DNA from: Glaciozyma antarctica PI12
Lineage: Eukaryota > Basidiomycota > Microbotryomycetes > Kriegeriales > Camptobasidiaceae
Length of the DNA stretch: 64,000 bases
Direction of reading: 5' to 3'
Assembly (NCBI GenBank): GCA_002917775.1
Contig: KZ627148.1
Span: forward strand, 1,144,764-1,208,763
Part shown: positions 11,388-21,518 of the stretch, one piece after another
Position numbering within the stretch: the first letter of the stretch is position 1
How the letters are laid out: each line of letters begins with the position of its first letter
The notes under the pieces: generated by a model
Seen by the model: the letters and a program-made list of their open reading frames with translations, nothing else
Database searches by the model: none
What the model was told of the DNA's origin: nothing
Made by a program: the position numbers and the translations under genes

Positions 11388-13852
11388 TCAGAAATCGAAC
11401 GGGCTTGCCGAAGGCGAAGGCGAAGGCGTACCGAACTCGGGAGGGGAGGTGATGAGCGGCGCGTCAAAGAACTCTCCCTTGACGGGGATCGAGAGTGCTG
11501 GGAGGAGGGGAGGAGTCAGCTCAGCCTCCTTGGAGAACGGCTCGGTGAGTGGGAGACGACTTGCCTGGGACGGTCGGAGAAGCGCTGGATGGTGCGCAGC
11601 CGTAATCGAGGGGCGTGGGGGTACGAGCGCGCTCGCTGGCGGGAGTGGGGCGTGGTTCGCGGTCGCCGTTCGAGTCTTCGCCAAAACTGATGAGGTCGTC
11701 CGTCGAGGTCGTCTCGATCGAGGTGGTGCCATATCCTACGAGCGCAGTCGAGCTTCAGCTTTCGTTCGGAATGAAGACGGAAGACGAAGACTGACCGCTC
11801 CCGATGATACTCCTCAGGTCGTTCCTCTCCTTCCCGAGTGATCCGACAGCGGCCAGCATCTCCTTGAAGAGTTTCGCCTTCTCCGCATCGGCGACCTGCT
11901 TCGCAGTCCTTTCCCTCTCCGCATCGTCCTCCCTCGCAGACTCCCTCGCATCAAACGCCCTCCGCAACGACGCCCGCTCCCTCGCAGCCGATGCGACGGC
12001 CTCCTCCTTCTCCGTCTCGATCCGTTCGCAACGCCTCTCCGACGCATCGAGCCTCGTCCTGAGCTGCGCGCACTCCTTCGCGACGCCGTCGATTCGGTTT
12101 CCGGTCCCGCGCTCCTTCGCCAGCATGTTGATCTCCTTCTCGAGATGGAGGATCCGCTTGTTCGACTTGCCGAGCTGGTTGACGAAATCGACTTTTTCGA
12201 GCCTGAATGCCGCCTTCTCCCTCTCGAGCAGGGTTACGTGGTGCTCGGCCGCGCGCTTCTTGACCTTGATCTCGTCGACCTCCTTCTCGCTCGCGGACTT
12301 GCCGATCCCAGCAGCGCTCATCTCCAGCTCTTCGACCTTCCCTCGCAGCGCTTCCACCTCCTCTCGCATCACCTCAAGCTTCTCCTTCCACCCCGCAGCA
12401 TCCATCTCGCTCCTCGTACGCTGCTCGCGCGCCTCGAACGCCTCCTCCCTCGCTTTGCGCAACTCCTGCTTGCGCATCCCCGTCTCGTTCTCGCAGTACC
12501 GCACCCTCTTCCTCGCCGTTTCGAGCGACTTCCTAGTCGCGACCTCGGCTTCGTTCGCTTCCTGAAGGCGGTCGACGTTCTCGATAGCGATAGCGAGGTC
12601 CTCCTCGAGTTTAGCGACCTTCTGCTCGAGATCCTCCCTCGCCTCGACTCCTTCCCTCGCTTGCTCGTCGAGCTGGTCGTTGGCGAACTCGAGCTTCGCG
12701 TTCTGCTCAACGAGGGTCTGGTTCTCCTCCATCACCCTGTCCAGCTCCTCAACGACATTCGCCTTCTCCTCGACGAGATAAGCCTTCTCCTCAACGAGCT
12801 TCGCATTCTCCCTTCGCAGCTCCTCAAGCCCAATCAATTCGTTCCTCGCCGTCTCTTCCTCTCGCAAAGCGCCCAGCTCAGTCGATTCGCGCTCATCCCC
12901 TCGCAGCTCGCTAGGCCCAAGTTTCTCCGCCTGCAGCTCCGTCCGACGCGCGCCAAGCGCCGTCGTATTCGCGCCTGTCCTCGAGGAGACTCGTTCTGCG
13001 AGACTGGCGACGAGGGAGGGTTTCGAGGGAGTGGCGCGAAAGGAGTCGGTGCGGAGGGTGGGGGAAGTGAGGGCTGGAAGAGGGCGGACGGCGGGGTAGA
13101 GGACGGGGTTTGGCGGAGGGGAGAGGACGGGATGGGGGAGGGGAGGGGAGGGAAGTGCGAAGAGGGCCGAGGGGCGAGTGAGGTGGCGAGGGGATGTAGT
13201 TGTCGGGCGCGTGGATCGAGTAAGGCTGGGAGGGACGGCGGGGGACGTCGATGGGAGCGTGCTTCTTGGTGCAGGGAGGAGGAGGAGGTGGTGGTTCGAA
13301 GTGCGGAGGGCTGGGGTAGGCGGCTTGGGAGGGACGGTGCGGAGGGGGGTCGCGGGCGTTGTTCGTCGTGGGAGTGATGGGAGTGATGGGAGTTCCGGTG
13401 GAGATGAGACCAAGTCGAGCGGGATTGATCATCATGCCAGCTGAGTAGAGAGTGAGAGAGGATCAGCTCCCCTCCTCCCTCGAACGAGAGAACGCAGAAG
13501 ACGCACTCTTCTGAGCTCGCTGCGTATCGCTTCCTCCACTCTTCTGCTGCGAGGAACCAGAGCTCGAGACCGCTGGCAGCGAGCCAGCCCCTCCCCGTCC
13601 CCTGTCCTCCCTCGGCGCCTGCTCTACCTGGACCTCCCTCCTCGACAAAATCGGACGGGCGACAGGCTCGCTAGTCGGGTTGCGGCTGTACTGGAATGAC
13701 TCGCCAGCAGCTCCGGAGCTCTTAGGAGTGGGAGGAGCCGCGGCGTTGAAGTCTTGCGCGTCGTCCTCTTCGTTCGGCGAGCGAGCTTCGGCGGCGGTGA
13801 GGGGAGGACGGGAGGAGCGGGAGGAGGTTGAGCTCGGTCGACGTGTCCACAT
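11388..13852 (-). CDS. Coiled-coil protein of unknown function
   Basis: Not recognised. It starts MWTRRPSSTSSRSSRPPLTA at an ATG. Residues 1 to about 270 are disordered (P, S, T). About 370 residues of uninterrupted heptad coiled coil follow, rich in E, K, R and A (ENAKLVEEKAYLVEEKANVV is typical). It then has acidic TSTDDLISFGEDSNGD and ends with SPSPSASPFDF. The last intron (complement 11498-11564) has a GC donor (GCAAGT) and AG acceptor with a GCTGAC branch site; splicing it gives the acidic tail, while ignoring it gives an early stop. The join between the disordered part and the coiled coil needs a one-base frame change near 13,100-13,150 in a run of C/T that I cannot explain by an intron. 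It could be a spindle, septum or cortex scaffold, but nothing in the sequence decides this. Confidence 0.6.
11498..11564 (-). other. GC-AG intron
   Basis: 67-nt intron with donor GCAAGT, branch site GCTGAC and acceptor CCCAG in the coiled-coil gene. Splicing joins ..SPTVP to ALSIPVKGEFFDAPL.. in frame. Confidence 0.6.
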
Positions 13853-14122
13853 ACGTAGCGATGAAAGGGGTTGCTTGCGATGGCGGTAGAGTGGCGATTA
13901 TTCAAAAGACGAGTAAGGAGAAAGGTCCCGCGTTGACCTTCCGCGGAGCTCGTAGCTCTCGCCTGTCAACGTTCTCTCCTTGCGCTGCTCTTGCCTAACC
14001 TTGCTCCTGTCGAACAGCAGCAGTTCCTAAACATAGTGCGAGCCAGAAGAGAGCGAGAGATCCAGCCTCAAAAGCGAGAGGTGTGACACGAACCGAATTC
14101 CATACTAAAAACTTCCCCTACT

Positions 14123-16011
14123 CTACTTCGCCACCACCTTGACGGCCGCCTGCGCCATCTTCATCGTCCTGACCTTCATCAGCTCCGTCGCGACCTTGCC
14201 AGGCCTCCTCAAGCTCGCCCCACTCGCCAACGCGAGACTGAGCAGCACAAGGCTACCAGCCTGGTGCGTCGCGGCGAGGTGGATAGGCACGAGGTAGATG
14301 AGGGTCGAGATGCCGAGTGCGACTTGGAGGAACGACATGTGCATCGTTCCCTTGATGAGCCGGACCGTCGTAGGGGGGAGGTGCATGGCGATCGAGGGAC
14401 GGCGGACGAAGAGGAAGAGGGAGACGATCGAGGTGAAGGTGGTCATGGCCTGAGGGGATGGGAGTTAGTGCGGGTTATGCAACGAGAACGAAGGGGAAGG
14501 ACACACGAGAACGCGGTGATCGAACTGAACGGTCGTGGGGTTCTCGAGCATGTTCCTCCACCAGCGATCCGTCTTCTCGGGCTTGCGGGCGTAGAAGTCG
14601 GAGAAGAGCTCCGAAGTAGGAGGGATGAGGTTTCCGCCCATGAGGGGGAAGTCGTTGTAGACGAGTCCAGCATCGAGGCCAGCGACGAACGCTCCTGCGA
14701 TCGGTGAGAATCAGCGCACTGCGTCGATGGGGCGAAAGGGCGGGAGCAAAACGCACCCGAGACGGCGGTCAAGAAGATAAGAGCGGTCAAGGCCGTAACG
14801 AGGACCCTAACACGTCCAGCGACCTTGCTGTTGAGCTTGGCGAGCGACTCCTCGACTCCCTTAACTCCTCCCAATCCCGCTCCACCTCCTCCGTTTCCAT
14901 TGACGATCTTCCAGTCCCGTCCGACTCCAATGGCGAGCCTCACGCAGGCCGAGTACACCAAAAAATGCGAGGCCAAGATGGGCGGCAAGGCGGTACTGGC
15001 TCACGCGAGCGACGCCACCGAGCTCAACGACGCTCTTCTCGTCGAGGCCCGACTTGACCATGTACCATCCCATGGCACCCTGGCATCCAATGAGCGTTCC
15101 GATACCGAGAAGGGCCAGGGAGGAACGAGGGGAGAGGCGACGGCGAAGGAGGAAGTAGGGGATCGGGGCGAGGAAGGTGAGTCCGATCACGCGGCCGAGG
15201 ATACGGTGCGACCACTCCCAGAAGTAGATCGTCTTGAAGTCTTCGAGGGAGATGTGCTGATTCTGCCTGTGAAAGCGCCGTCGGGGTCAGTTTGCGGCCT
15301 TGAGAGTGAGATCGGGGTGGAAAGACGCACAATCGCCATTCGGGCGTGGCGCGGTACTTGTTGAACTCGCGCTCCCAATCGGCTGCTCCTAAAGGCGGTA
15401 GGATACCGCTAACGACGTTCCACTCGGTTATTGAGAGTCCACTCTCCGTCAACCGAGTCATGCCGCCGACGACCACGATCGTAAAGACCATCGCCGCGAT
15501 CACGACGAGGTACTTGGCGACGGCGGGGGTGGTAAGAGGCACCTCTGGTGGATCGGGGAAGGAGGATTCGGAGGAAAGAGTGGCGGTGGAGAGGGATCGA
15601 GGCGAGGAGGAGGAAGTCGGAGGTGCGGGCGAAGATCGGCTGGAAAGGAGAGAGCTGAGGGAGGATGTCGCCTTGCCAGATAGTCGTGCACTGTGTACTC
15701 CCTTCTGCAAGTGCGTATTAGCTCCCCTGCTCCTTTCCATCGCGGTTCAAGCAGCTCACCTTGGGAAGCAGTGAGAAGACGGTCCCCGTGCTGGTGGAGA
15801 GAGATCGCGACGATCCAAGGCCCCGCCTGGCTCCTCCGGACGTGGAGAGAGGTACCGATGATCGACTACCGCCGGTGCAAGAGCATCGAAGGAGAGATGC
15901 GGTCGAGAGAGCTCTCGGCGATGAGCTGGTGGAGGTGGCGAGGAGGGAACGCGCCGCGAGACGGGAAGTGCTGGCGAAGGAGTGAAGTGGCTTGAAGGTG
16001 ATGGAGGCCAT
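14123..16011 (-). CDS. COX15: Heme A synthase Cox15
   Basis: Converts heme O to heme A in the inner mitochondrial membrane, needed for cytochrome c oxidase. Minus-strand ATG gives [20 protein letters not shown], an S/R-rich presequence. The membrane domain follows with the family signatures [109 protein letters not shown] and [15 protein letters not shown]. The paired histidines of the heme sites are all present. There are about eight transmembrane helices and six or so introns. It stands head to head with BOL3 over 174 bp. Confidence 0.95.
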
Positions 16012-16185
16012 CCTGAAGTACTTTATAGCTTGCTCCGGTGGTCCCAAGTTGATGTAACGAAGTCGAGATGAGAGTTGAAGAGCAAGAGTCGGAGATCGCT
16101 GGCGCGCGGTTGCGCCTGAGTCGGAGCTTCCCTCGCAGTCTGGTTGGCTCAGCTTGGCTTGTTCCACGGACACTTTCAGCTCAGC
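16012..16185. promoter_or_regulatory. Shared promoter region COX15/BOL3
   Basis: 174 bp between two divergent start codons, both for mitochondrial proteins. This is short enough that one bidirectional promoter is likely. No binding site is identified. Confidence 0.5.
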
Positions 16186-16689
16186 ATGCAGTCCCGACTC
16201 TCCAGCCTGCGCCTACCAGCTCTCAGAAGCTTCCAGTCCCGCCCTCTGTCCACCTCCCGCCCTGCCGCATTCGCCTTCGCCTCCTCCTCGCGTCTCAGCG
16301 AGGCCTCCTCCCAGGCCGCCGCATCACCGCCGCTCTCAGAGGGTGAGCAGGCGCTCAAGGACAAGTTGGCAGCAAATATGGACGGAGCAAAGATCGAGGT
16401 TCAGGACGTCTCGGGTGCGTTGAGCTGGCTTTCGGCCAAGGACGGGGGTGTGGAGCTGACTGGGTTGTTCGTCCTACAAGGCGGCTGCGGTACCTTTTAC
16501 GCCATTTCCATATCCCATTCATCCTTCAAGGGCTTGTCAACGATCAAGCAACATCGGGTGGTCAACGAGATCCTGAAGGACGAGATCAAGGGGATGCACG
16601 GGATGCAGGTACGTCTCCTCGCGCTCGCGCTTCTGTGAGGGAATGGAGCTGATGCAGTCCTGTTACAGTTGAAGACGACTGCCGAGTGA
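16186..16689 (+). CDS. BOL3: BolA-like mitochondrial iron-sulfur factor
   Basis: BolA family member that helps transfer 4Fe-4S clusters to mitochondrial client enzymes, with Nfu1. Start ATG gives MQSRLSSLRLPALRSFQSRP, an arginine-rich presequence. After introns the BolA fold reads EQALKDKLAANMDGAKIEVQ, DVSGGCGTFYAISISHSSFK, QHRVVNEILKDEIKGMHGMQ, ending LKTTAE. The GGCGTFY segment and H-x-x-V-N...E-I-K-x-M-H-G pattern are diagnostic of BolA3. About 115 residues, typical. Two introns: one within the GGCG segment and one just before the last six residues. Confidence 0.92.
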
Positions 16690-16889
16690 ACTGCACATAT
16701 ACATATCGAACGAGTCGGAGAGGATGGCGAGGGACCCCCAGCGCTCCTGCTTCGAATTGGCTCTCTCGCTCGTCCCTGCTCGTTTGATCCACCGCTACTG
16801 CTCGAACACAGCACACGACACGCTGAACTGCTTGACAGTAATTACCTGCACCAAGACCCTCTCGAACGACTCTACGCACTCCCGTTCGT
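16690..16889. other. Spacer after BOL3
   Basis: Nothing recognised. It probably holds the BOL3 3' UTR. Confidence 0.4.
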
Positions 16890-17540
16890 CGCCTCCACCT
16901 TCGCTCTAGGCAGCTCGATCCCCATTCTCTTCGTCCAATCGACCGCTCCGTCGTGCCCGAAGTTGTACGCCACACTGCGCCACGCTCATCAGCTCTTTCT
17001 AGACGTGGCCGCGACAACAGACTCACAACTCATTCGGGTTCACGCTTCACTTGAACGCGTTCGCCCCCCCCCCTCCCCTCGGCCTCGACCTAAGGGCCCA
17101 AAGCCTTCATCCTCGAGTACCACTGGATCTTCCCCGCCCTTTCGATAGGAATCTGCGCGACCAGCTTGAGTCGCTCAGGGATCTACGCCTTCACTTCGGT
17201 GAGGGAGGATGCTGCGAAGGGGTTGATGGGGAGAGGAGAGGAGGGAAGGGAGCGTAGGCAGGTCCAAAGCAGAACGCGCCACGGTGACAGCTGCTCTCAA
17301 TCTTGGCAGGCTTTTCTGAGCGTGAACGGGAGAGCAGCAAAGGAGGCAGTATCGCAGCAGACGATCTCGGAGAGGTGGAGAGCGGGGCTGAGTTCTTACA
17401 GGTGATTTGGACTCGCTGCAGAGCTGGATAGGGTAGATCAAATCCGTTTCTCGAAGCATACGAAGCAGTGCTTGCAGGAACGACAGAGGCGAAGGAGGCC
17501 TTAGGGAGGCCCCACCAACTCATCTTCTCCCGGCACCGGC
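16890..17540 (-). pseudogene. Decayed host gene, possibly a D-amino-acid-oxidase-type FAD enzyme
   Basis: Read on the minus strand, protein-like stretches are interrupted by stops. First comes MSWWGLPKASFASV (near 17,525). Near 17,210-17,050 one frame gives SSLTEVKA, a stop, IPERLKLVAQIPIERAGKIQ, WYSRMKALGP, a stop, and VEAEGRGGANAFK, again a stop. Near 16,970-16,890 it continues YNFGHDGAVDWTKRMGIELP. The order GP-x-VEAE followed by YNFGHDGA resembles the C-terminal half of D-amino-acid oxidases (GPRVEAE ... HNYGHGGAG). LVAQIPIERAGKIQ also recalls the last motif of adenylate-forming ligases, so the family is not settled. No set of introns removes all the stops that I can see. This is a host gene relic rather than a mobile element. 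Confidence 0.35.
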
Positions 17541-17678
17541 GCTTATCTCTCTCTTCCACTTCAACACCACACCTCGCTGACGCGCTTTCTGAGCCGACTC
17601 CAGCCACTCCCACCTCGCCTTACGCCCACCTCGCGCCGCGGTCCTTGGACTCCCTCCGCATCAACCTCCCTCCCCACA

Positions 17679-18982
17679 ATGGCCCCTGACTCCCGCCCCG
17701 TCGTAGTCATCACCGGCTGCTCAGCAGGTCCGCTCCCTCCCCTACCTAGCTCTCCAGCCCTAACCCTCTCTCTCCAGGCGGCATCGGCTTCCACCTCTGC
17801 GAAGCCTTCCTCGCGCGCAACTGCCGCGTCTTCGCCGCCTCCCGCAACCTCGCCAAGATGGAGGGCCTCCCCCCTGCTGTGACCAAGGTCGAGCTGGACG
17901 TCAATGATGAGGTTTCTATTGCGAAGGGGGTGGAGAGTATCGTGCGGCAGGCGGGGAGGATCGACGTGTTGGTGAATAATGCGGGGCAGGGATGCGTCGC
18001 GCCGGTGGTTGAGGTGGAGATGAAGGCGCTTCGAGAGACGTTTGATGTGAATGTGTTTGGGCTGGTGGCGATGGTGCAGAAGGTGGCGCCGCATATGATT
18101 CGGGAGAGGTCTGGGACGAGTGAGTGAGGTGTTGGGTTCGGGGGAGGAATGCTCGCTGATTGCTTCGCTCCTGTGCAGTTGTGAACATGTGAGCTGCTCC
18201 AAGCTGATGAGAGCTCAGCTGGATACTGACTAGGCCGCTGCATTCTCAGTGGAAGGTACGACATTTCTCTTTCCCCACCAAAACCGGAGCGCTGACCGCG
18301 CGCTTGCAGTATCGTCGCATACGTCCCAACTCCCTGGGCAGGTTCGCTCTTTCTCTCCAGCCTTTACAGCTAGAGCTAACCTTCAAACAGGAGTCTACTG
18401 CGCCAGCAAAGCCGCCGTCCACTCCTTCTCCGACTCAATGAGAATGGAACTCGCCGGTCCGCCCTCCCTCCCCCCTTCCCAACGCCGCACTAAACTTCTC
18501 ACCCTCTCAGGCTTCGGCATAAACGTAATGTGCGTCGCTCCAGGAGCCATCAAGAGCGGAATCGGCGCGGCGAACGACAGCAAGACCTTTCTCAAGCCCG
18601 GTACGCAACTCGCTCGCTCCTCCCTCCGTAGCTCCACTAAGTTCCCCACAGATTCGGTCTACGCCAACGTCGAGTCCTTCGTCCGTTCCCGTGGCTCCTG
18701 GTCGCAGAGTACGTCTTCCTGCCCCCCCCCGCGATATAGCGAGATCATTGACCTCGCTTCGCAGCGCCACAATCGACCCCCACCGCGGTGCTGGCGAAGA
18801 CGATCGTGGACAACGCGCTCTCGGGAAGGCCGCCGAGGTACCTTAGTACGGGGTATCGATCGACGAGCGCCGTCTTAAGTTATTACCTTCCGACGTGGGC
18901 GAAGGAAAGGTTGTGGGGAGCGCAGTTTGGGATTGATGAGGTTGGGAAGGAGGCGAGCTGTGAAAGTGGAGCTGGAAGATGA
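17679..18982 (+). CDS. AYR1: Short-chain dehydrogenase, 1-acyldihydroxyacetone-phosphate reductase-like
   Basis: SDR enzyme; Ayr1 reduces 1-acyl-DHAP with NADPH on ER/lipid-droplet membranes in phosphatidate synthesis. Start MAPDSRPVVVITGCSAGGIG carries the TGxxxGIG cofactor loop (split by an intron), then KVELDVNDE, VNNAGQGCVAPVVEV (NNAG), NVFGLVAMVQKVAPHM, IVNIGSIVAYVPTPWAG (catalytic Ser), VYCASKAAVHSFSDSMRMEL (Tyr-x-x-x-Lys) and VAPGAIKSGIG. The tail has LSGRPPRYLSTGYRS and LPTWAKERLWGAQFG, as in the Ayr1 group. Two exons are tiny: 18179-18188 (10 nt) and 18250-18255 (6 nt). Both are required to build the IVNIGS motif. At least eight introns. Confidence 0.87.
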
Positions 18983-19187
18983 AGCAGAAATGTTCCTGGA
19001 GCGAGCTAGTCGTCGCTTTGAGAGAGTACAGTCGCACCCGATAGGCGCGAACAGAGGGAGGAGAGCGAGAGGCCGTCTGCACTACGTACGAATACCGAAA
19101 CAACCTGCTTACAACCTTCTCCTATCTGAACATCCCGAGTAGAACCTGCACCACCTCTCCCTCACTGACCAGCAGCTCCTCCCCTCC

Positions 19188-19929
19188 TCAAGCCGCCACC
19201 AGCTCCGTGAGCGCCATCGCAAACGCAGTCGCGGCCAGGACGATCCTAGCCCTATGAAGCGCGAGCCATTCAAGAATGATCGTGTCGACCTCAACTCGCC
19301 CGTTGTTCTTGAGTGGGTCTACGCGCCGTATCAGCTCCCCTCCTCCTTCTAGTAGGTCGGCGAGGACTCACCGGCGATAATGTCCTTCTCAGCCTTCTTG
19401 AGCGCCTGAATCCCACTCCACATCATCGACCTCGTCCAGATCCCAATTCCGAGCGTCGAAACCCCCGCGAGAGCCAGTACGAGCTTCCTGTTCCTCCCCA
19501 CGAAGTTGGAAGGGAGGTACGGTGCCGGTGGAGCGGCTAGGAACGAGGAGAGGAGGAGCGTGGCGGAGGTGAGAGGGACAAGGGAGAGCATAGCCTTGGC
19601 TCCTGCGTCGTAGGATTTCGACCAGAGGTGCTGTGGCGTCGAGCGTTAGGAGAGGAAGGGGGAGGAGGGGCGAGGGTGACGCACGAGCCTGTCCCGCGGC
19701 GCGATAGTGTCGACGCTGTAGATGGCCTGCGCGAGGGTCAGAGAGTGCGTAGCGTGGAGGGGTGGAGCGTACGGGGAAGGTCCAGAGGGAGACGCCGAGG
19801 GTGAGTCCCGTCGCCAGGCCTGCACCGCCAGTGCCGAGAGCGCGGGCGACGGAGAGGAGAGGGGAGTCGGTGGAGGACTGCGTTACGAGGTCAGCTGTGG
19901 TCGAGGTGCACGGGGGGGAGGCTCACCAT
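19188..19929 (-). CDS. Four-helix membrane protein, DUF1772 (anthrone-oxygenase-like)
   Basis: Minus strand. The first coding exon is only the ATG (19927-19929), followed at once by a GTGAGC donor. The mature reading is SSTDSPLLSVARALGTGGAG, LATGLTLGVSLWTFP, YSVDTIAPRDRL, HLWSKSYDAGAKAMLSLVPL, TSATLLLSSFLAAPPAPYLP, VLALAGVSTLGIGIWTRSMM, PLKNNGRVEVDTIILEWLAL, HRARIVLAATAFAMALTELV. Four hydrophobic segments, the early GAGLATGLTLGVSLWTFP, and the late N-x-R-V-x-x-x-I-x-x-W-x-x-L-H-R pattern match DUF1772. About 185 residues. Family members include polyketide anthrone oxygenases, but no polyketide genes lie nearby, so a metabolic role cannot be assigned. Confidence 0.72.
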
Positions 19930-20183
19930 CTTGAGCCAAGTTCGAGGTGAAGGTAAGAGGGAGAGGGGGGAACACGTTCGGGGAAATGGATTTGACCCCT
20001 CTTCGATCTTGTCAAGCCCTTTCTCTCCCTTCGACCGTCAAAGAGAGTCTGCTCACTCGCACACTCTCAGAGAGCTGAAGAACACGCTGCTTCTCTTCCG
20101 CGAGAACAAAAGCACAAAACTCTCGAGAACCGCGCGACCTCTTGAATAACATCCTCAGGCCCAAACACCTCTCTCTATCTCCT

Positions 20184-21301
20184 CACCACTCCTTCGCAAG
20201 CTTGAAACTCCACTCAAAGTCGACGTGAACCGTCTTGTCGTCGTCAATCACGCGAGAGCGCACCGCGTACGTCCCACTCCTCGCAAGCATTCCGGAAGGT
20301 GCCTGCGACAGGGTCAGCTCCAGTTCGGACTCAGCAGCTCGAGATTCGACGAGTGCGACCGTACCTCCTCAGAGACGAAGCGTTTTGTAATCGGTTCGGG
20401 TGAAGGGCCGTAGGATCTGTGAGTTGAACCGTCAGCTCTGAGATATGAGGCTTCGCACGGAGAACCAGACTGACCCGATCATCGCCTCAAGCTTGTCGAC
20501 TGCGAGCAAAATCTAGTTAGCTCCCACCGTCGTAGCTGCACAACCTGAGCGCCATAGCACCATTGATTCCCGCGCGCCTGACGACCTTTTTCAAGCCCCT
20601 ATCAGCTGCTTCCTCCTCTCTCGAGCAAGGGAACGCACCTGGATGTAGCGAAGCCCAGTAACTATCGATCCAGAGATCATAAACTTCAGCTGAGAAACGA
20701 AACACGCATCAGCTCCGTCTCCCGCACCGCAGCTAGCTCCGCCTTACCTCGACAGCGTACTCAGATCCTTCCTGCTCCCTAACGCATCAGCTCCATCCCC
20801 CCCTACAATCACCCAGAGCGCACCTTGATCGTAACTGGATTCTTCTTCAGCCCCGCCAGCTTCTCCCTATCCGTCAAATCCAGCACCAACGGCCCCTCCT
20901 TCCTGCTCTCCGCGACTAGCGACAACGAAACAATCTCCACGCGCGGCGCCTCACTCCTACTGTCTGCTCCCCCGAGCCCAAGGGAAGCTTTCCACTTGGC
21001 GAGCGACTCGTCCTCCGCGTCGAGCTGCTCAGGAACGTTGGCGGGAGTGCGGGGGGCTCGAGCAGGAGAGCGCTCACTTGGGCGTATTCGGCGAGAGACT
21101 TCTTTTCCCCGACCTGGAGGTGGTGAGAGATGTGGTCAGTTGCTTGGTGGGAGAGGGGAGAGAAGGGAGGAGGCACCTTGAACCCCTGGGTGACGCTGGG
21201 CGCTAGATCGTCTTCGGGGATAGAGGAGGGCTCAGCGGCGTGGCTGCGCGCAGGGAGTCGGCTGAGATAACCTTGCTAGGATCCTGATATACTTACGACA
21301 T
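20184..21301 (-). CDS. RDI1: Rho GDP-dissociation inhibitor
   Basis: Extracts prenylated Rho/Cdc42 GTPases from membranes and holds them in the GDP state in the cytosol. The first exon is ATGTC only (21297-21301), then a GTAAGT intron. The protein reads SHAAEPSSIPEDDLAPSVTQ, GFKVGEKKSLAEYAQLDAED, ESLAKWKASLGL, IVSLSLVAESRKEGPLVLDL, GLKKNPVTIKEGSEYAVEVK, MISGSIVTGLRYIQVVRRAG, DKLEAMIGSYGPSPEP, SEEAPSGMLARSGTYAVRSR and DDDKTVHVDFEWSFKLAKEW. The regulatory arm (SLAEYAQLDAEDESL) and the immunoglobulin-like fold are complete, about 200 residues as usual. Six or so introns. Confidence 0.95.
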
Positions 21302-21518
21302 AGCTAAAGATGGAAGGGATCGTGGAAAGAAGGAGAGAGAGGAGCGTTTCCGAACTTGGAGCGTGTTCGCGCCGTGGGTTCGAGCGCATCTCACGGGGAG
21401 CGCGTCGGCGAAGGGAGGAGCGTTGCCAACAGAACGCGGTACTGAGCCTCAATGATAAACGAATCCACAAAGACTCGAACTCCCAATACAAAAGATGCCT
21501 CCCCTCGCAGCGCAGCCA

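Noticed and set aside
12145-13377. 410-codon plus-strand ORF opposite the coiled-coil gene
   Set aside because: It is the complement of the heptad repeats (L/R-rich mirror of E/K-rich codons). The minus strand has proper splice sites, start and coiled-coil pattern.
17064-17076. C-tract and other homopolymers (also at 18,721, 24,836 and 25,050) as regulatory or recombination signals
   Set aside because: They are short and isolated, lie in introns or decayed sequence, and have no partner or pattern.
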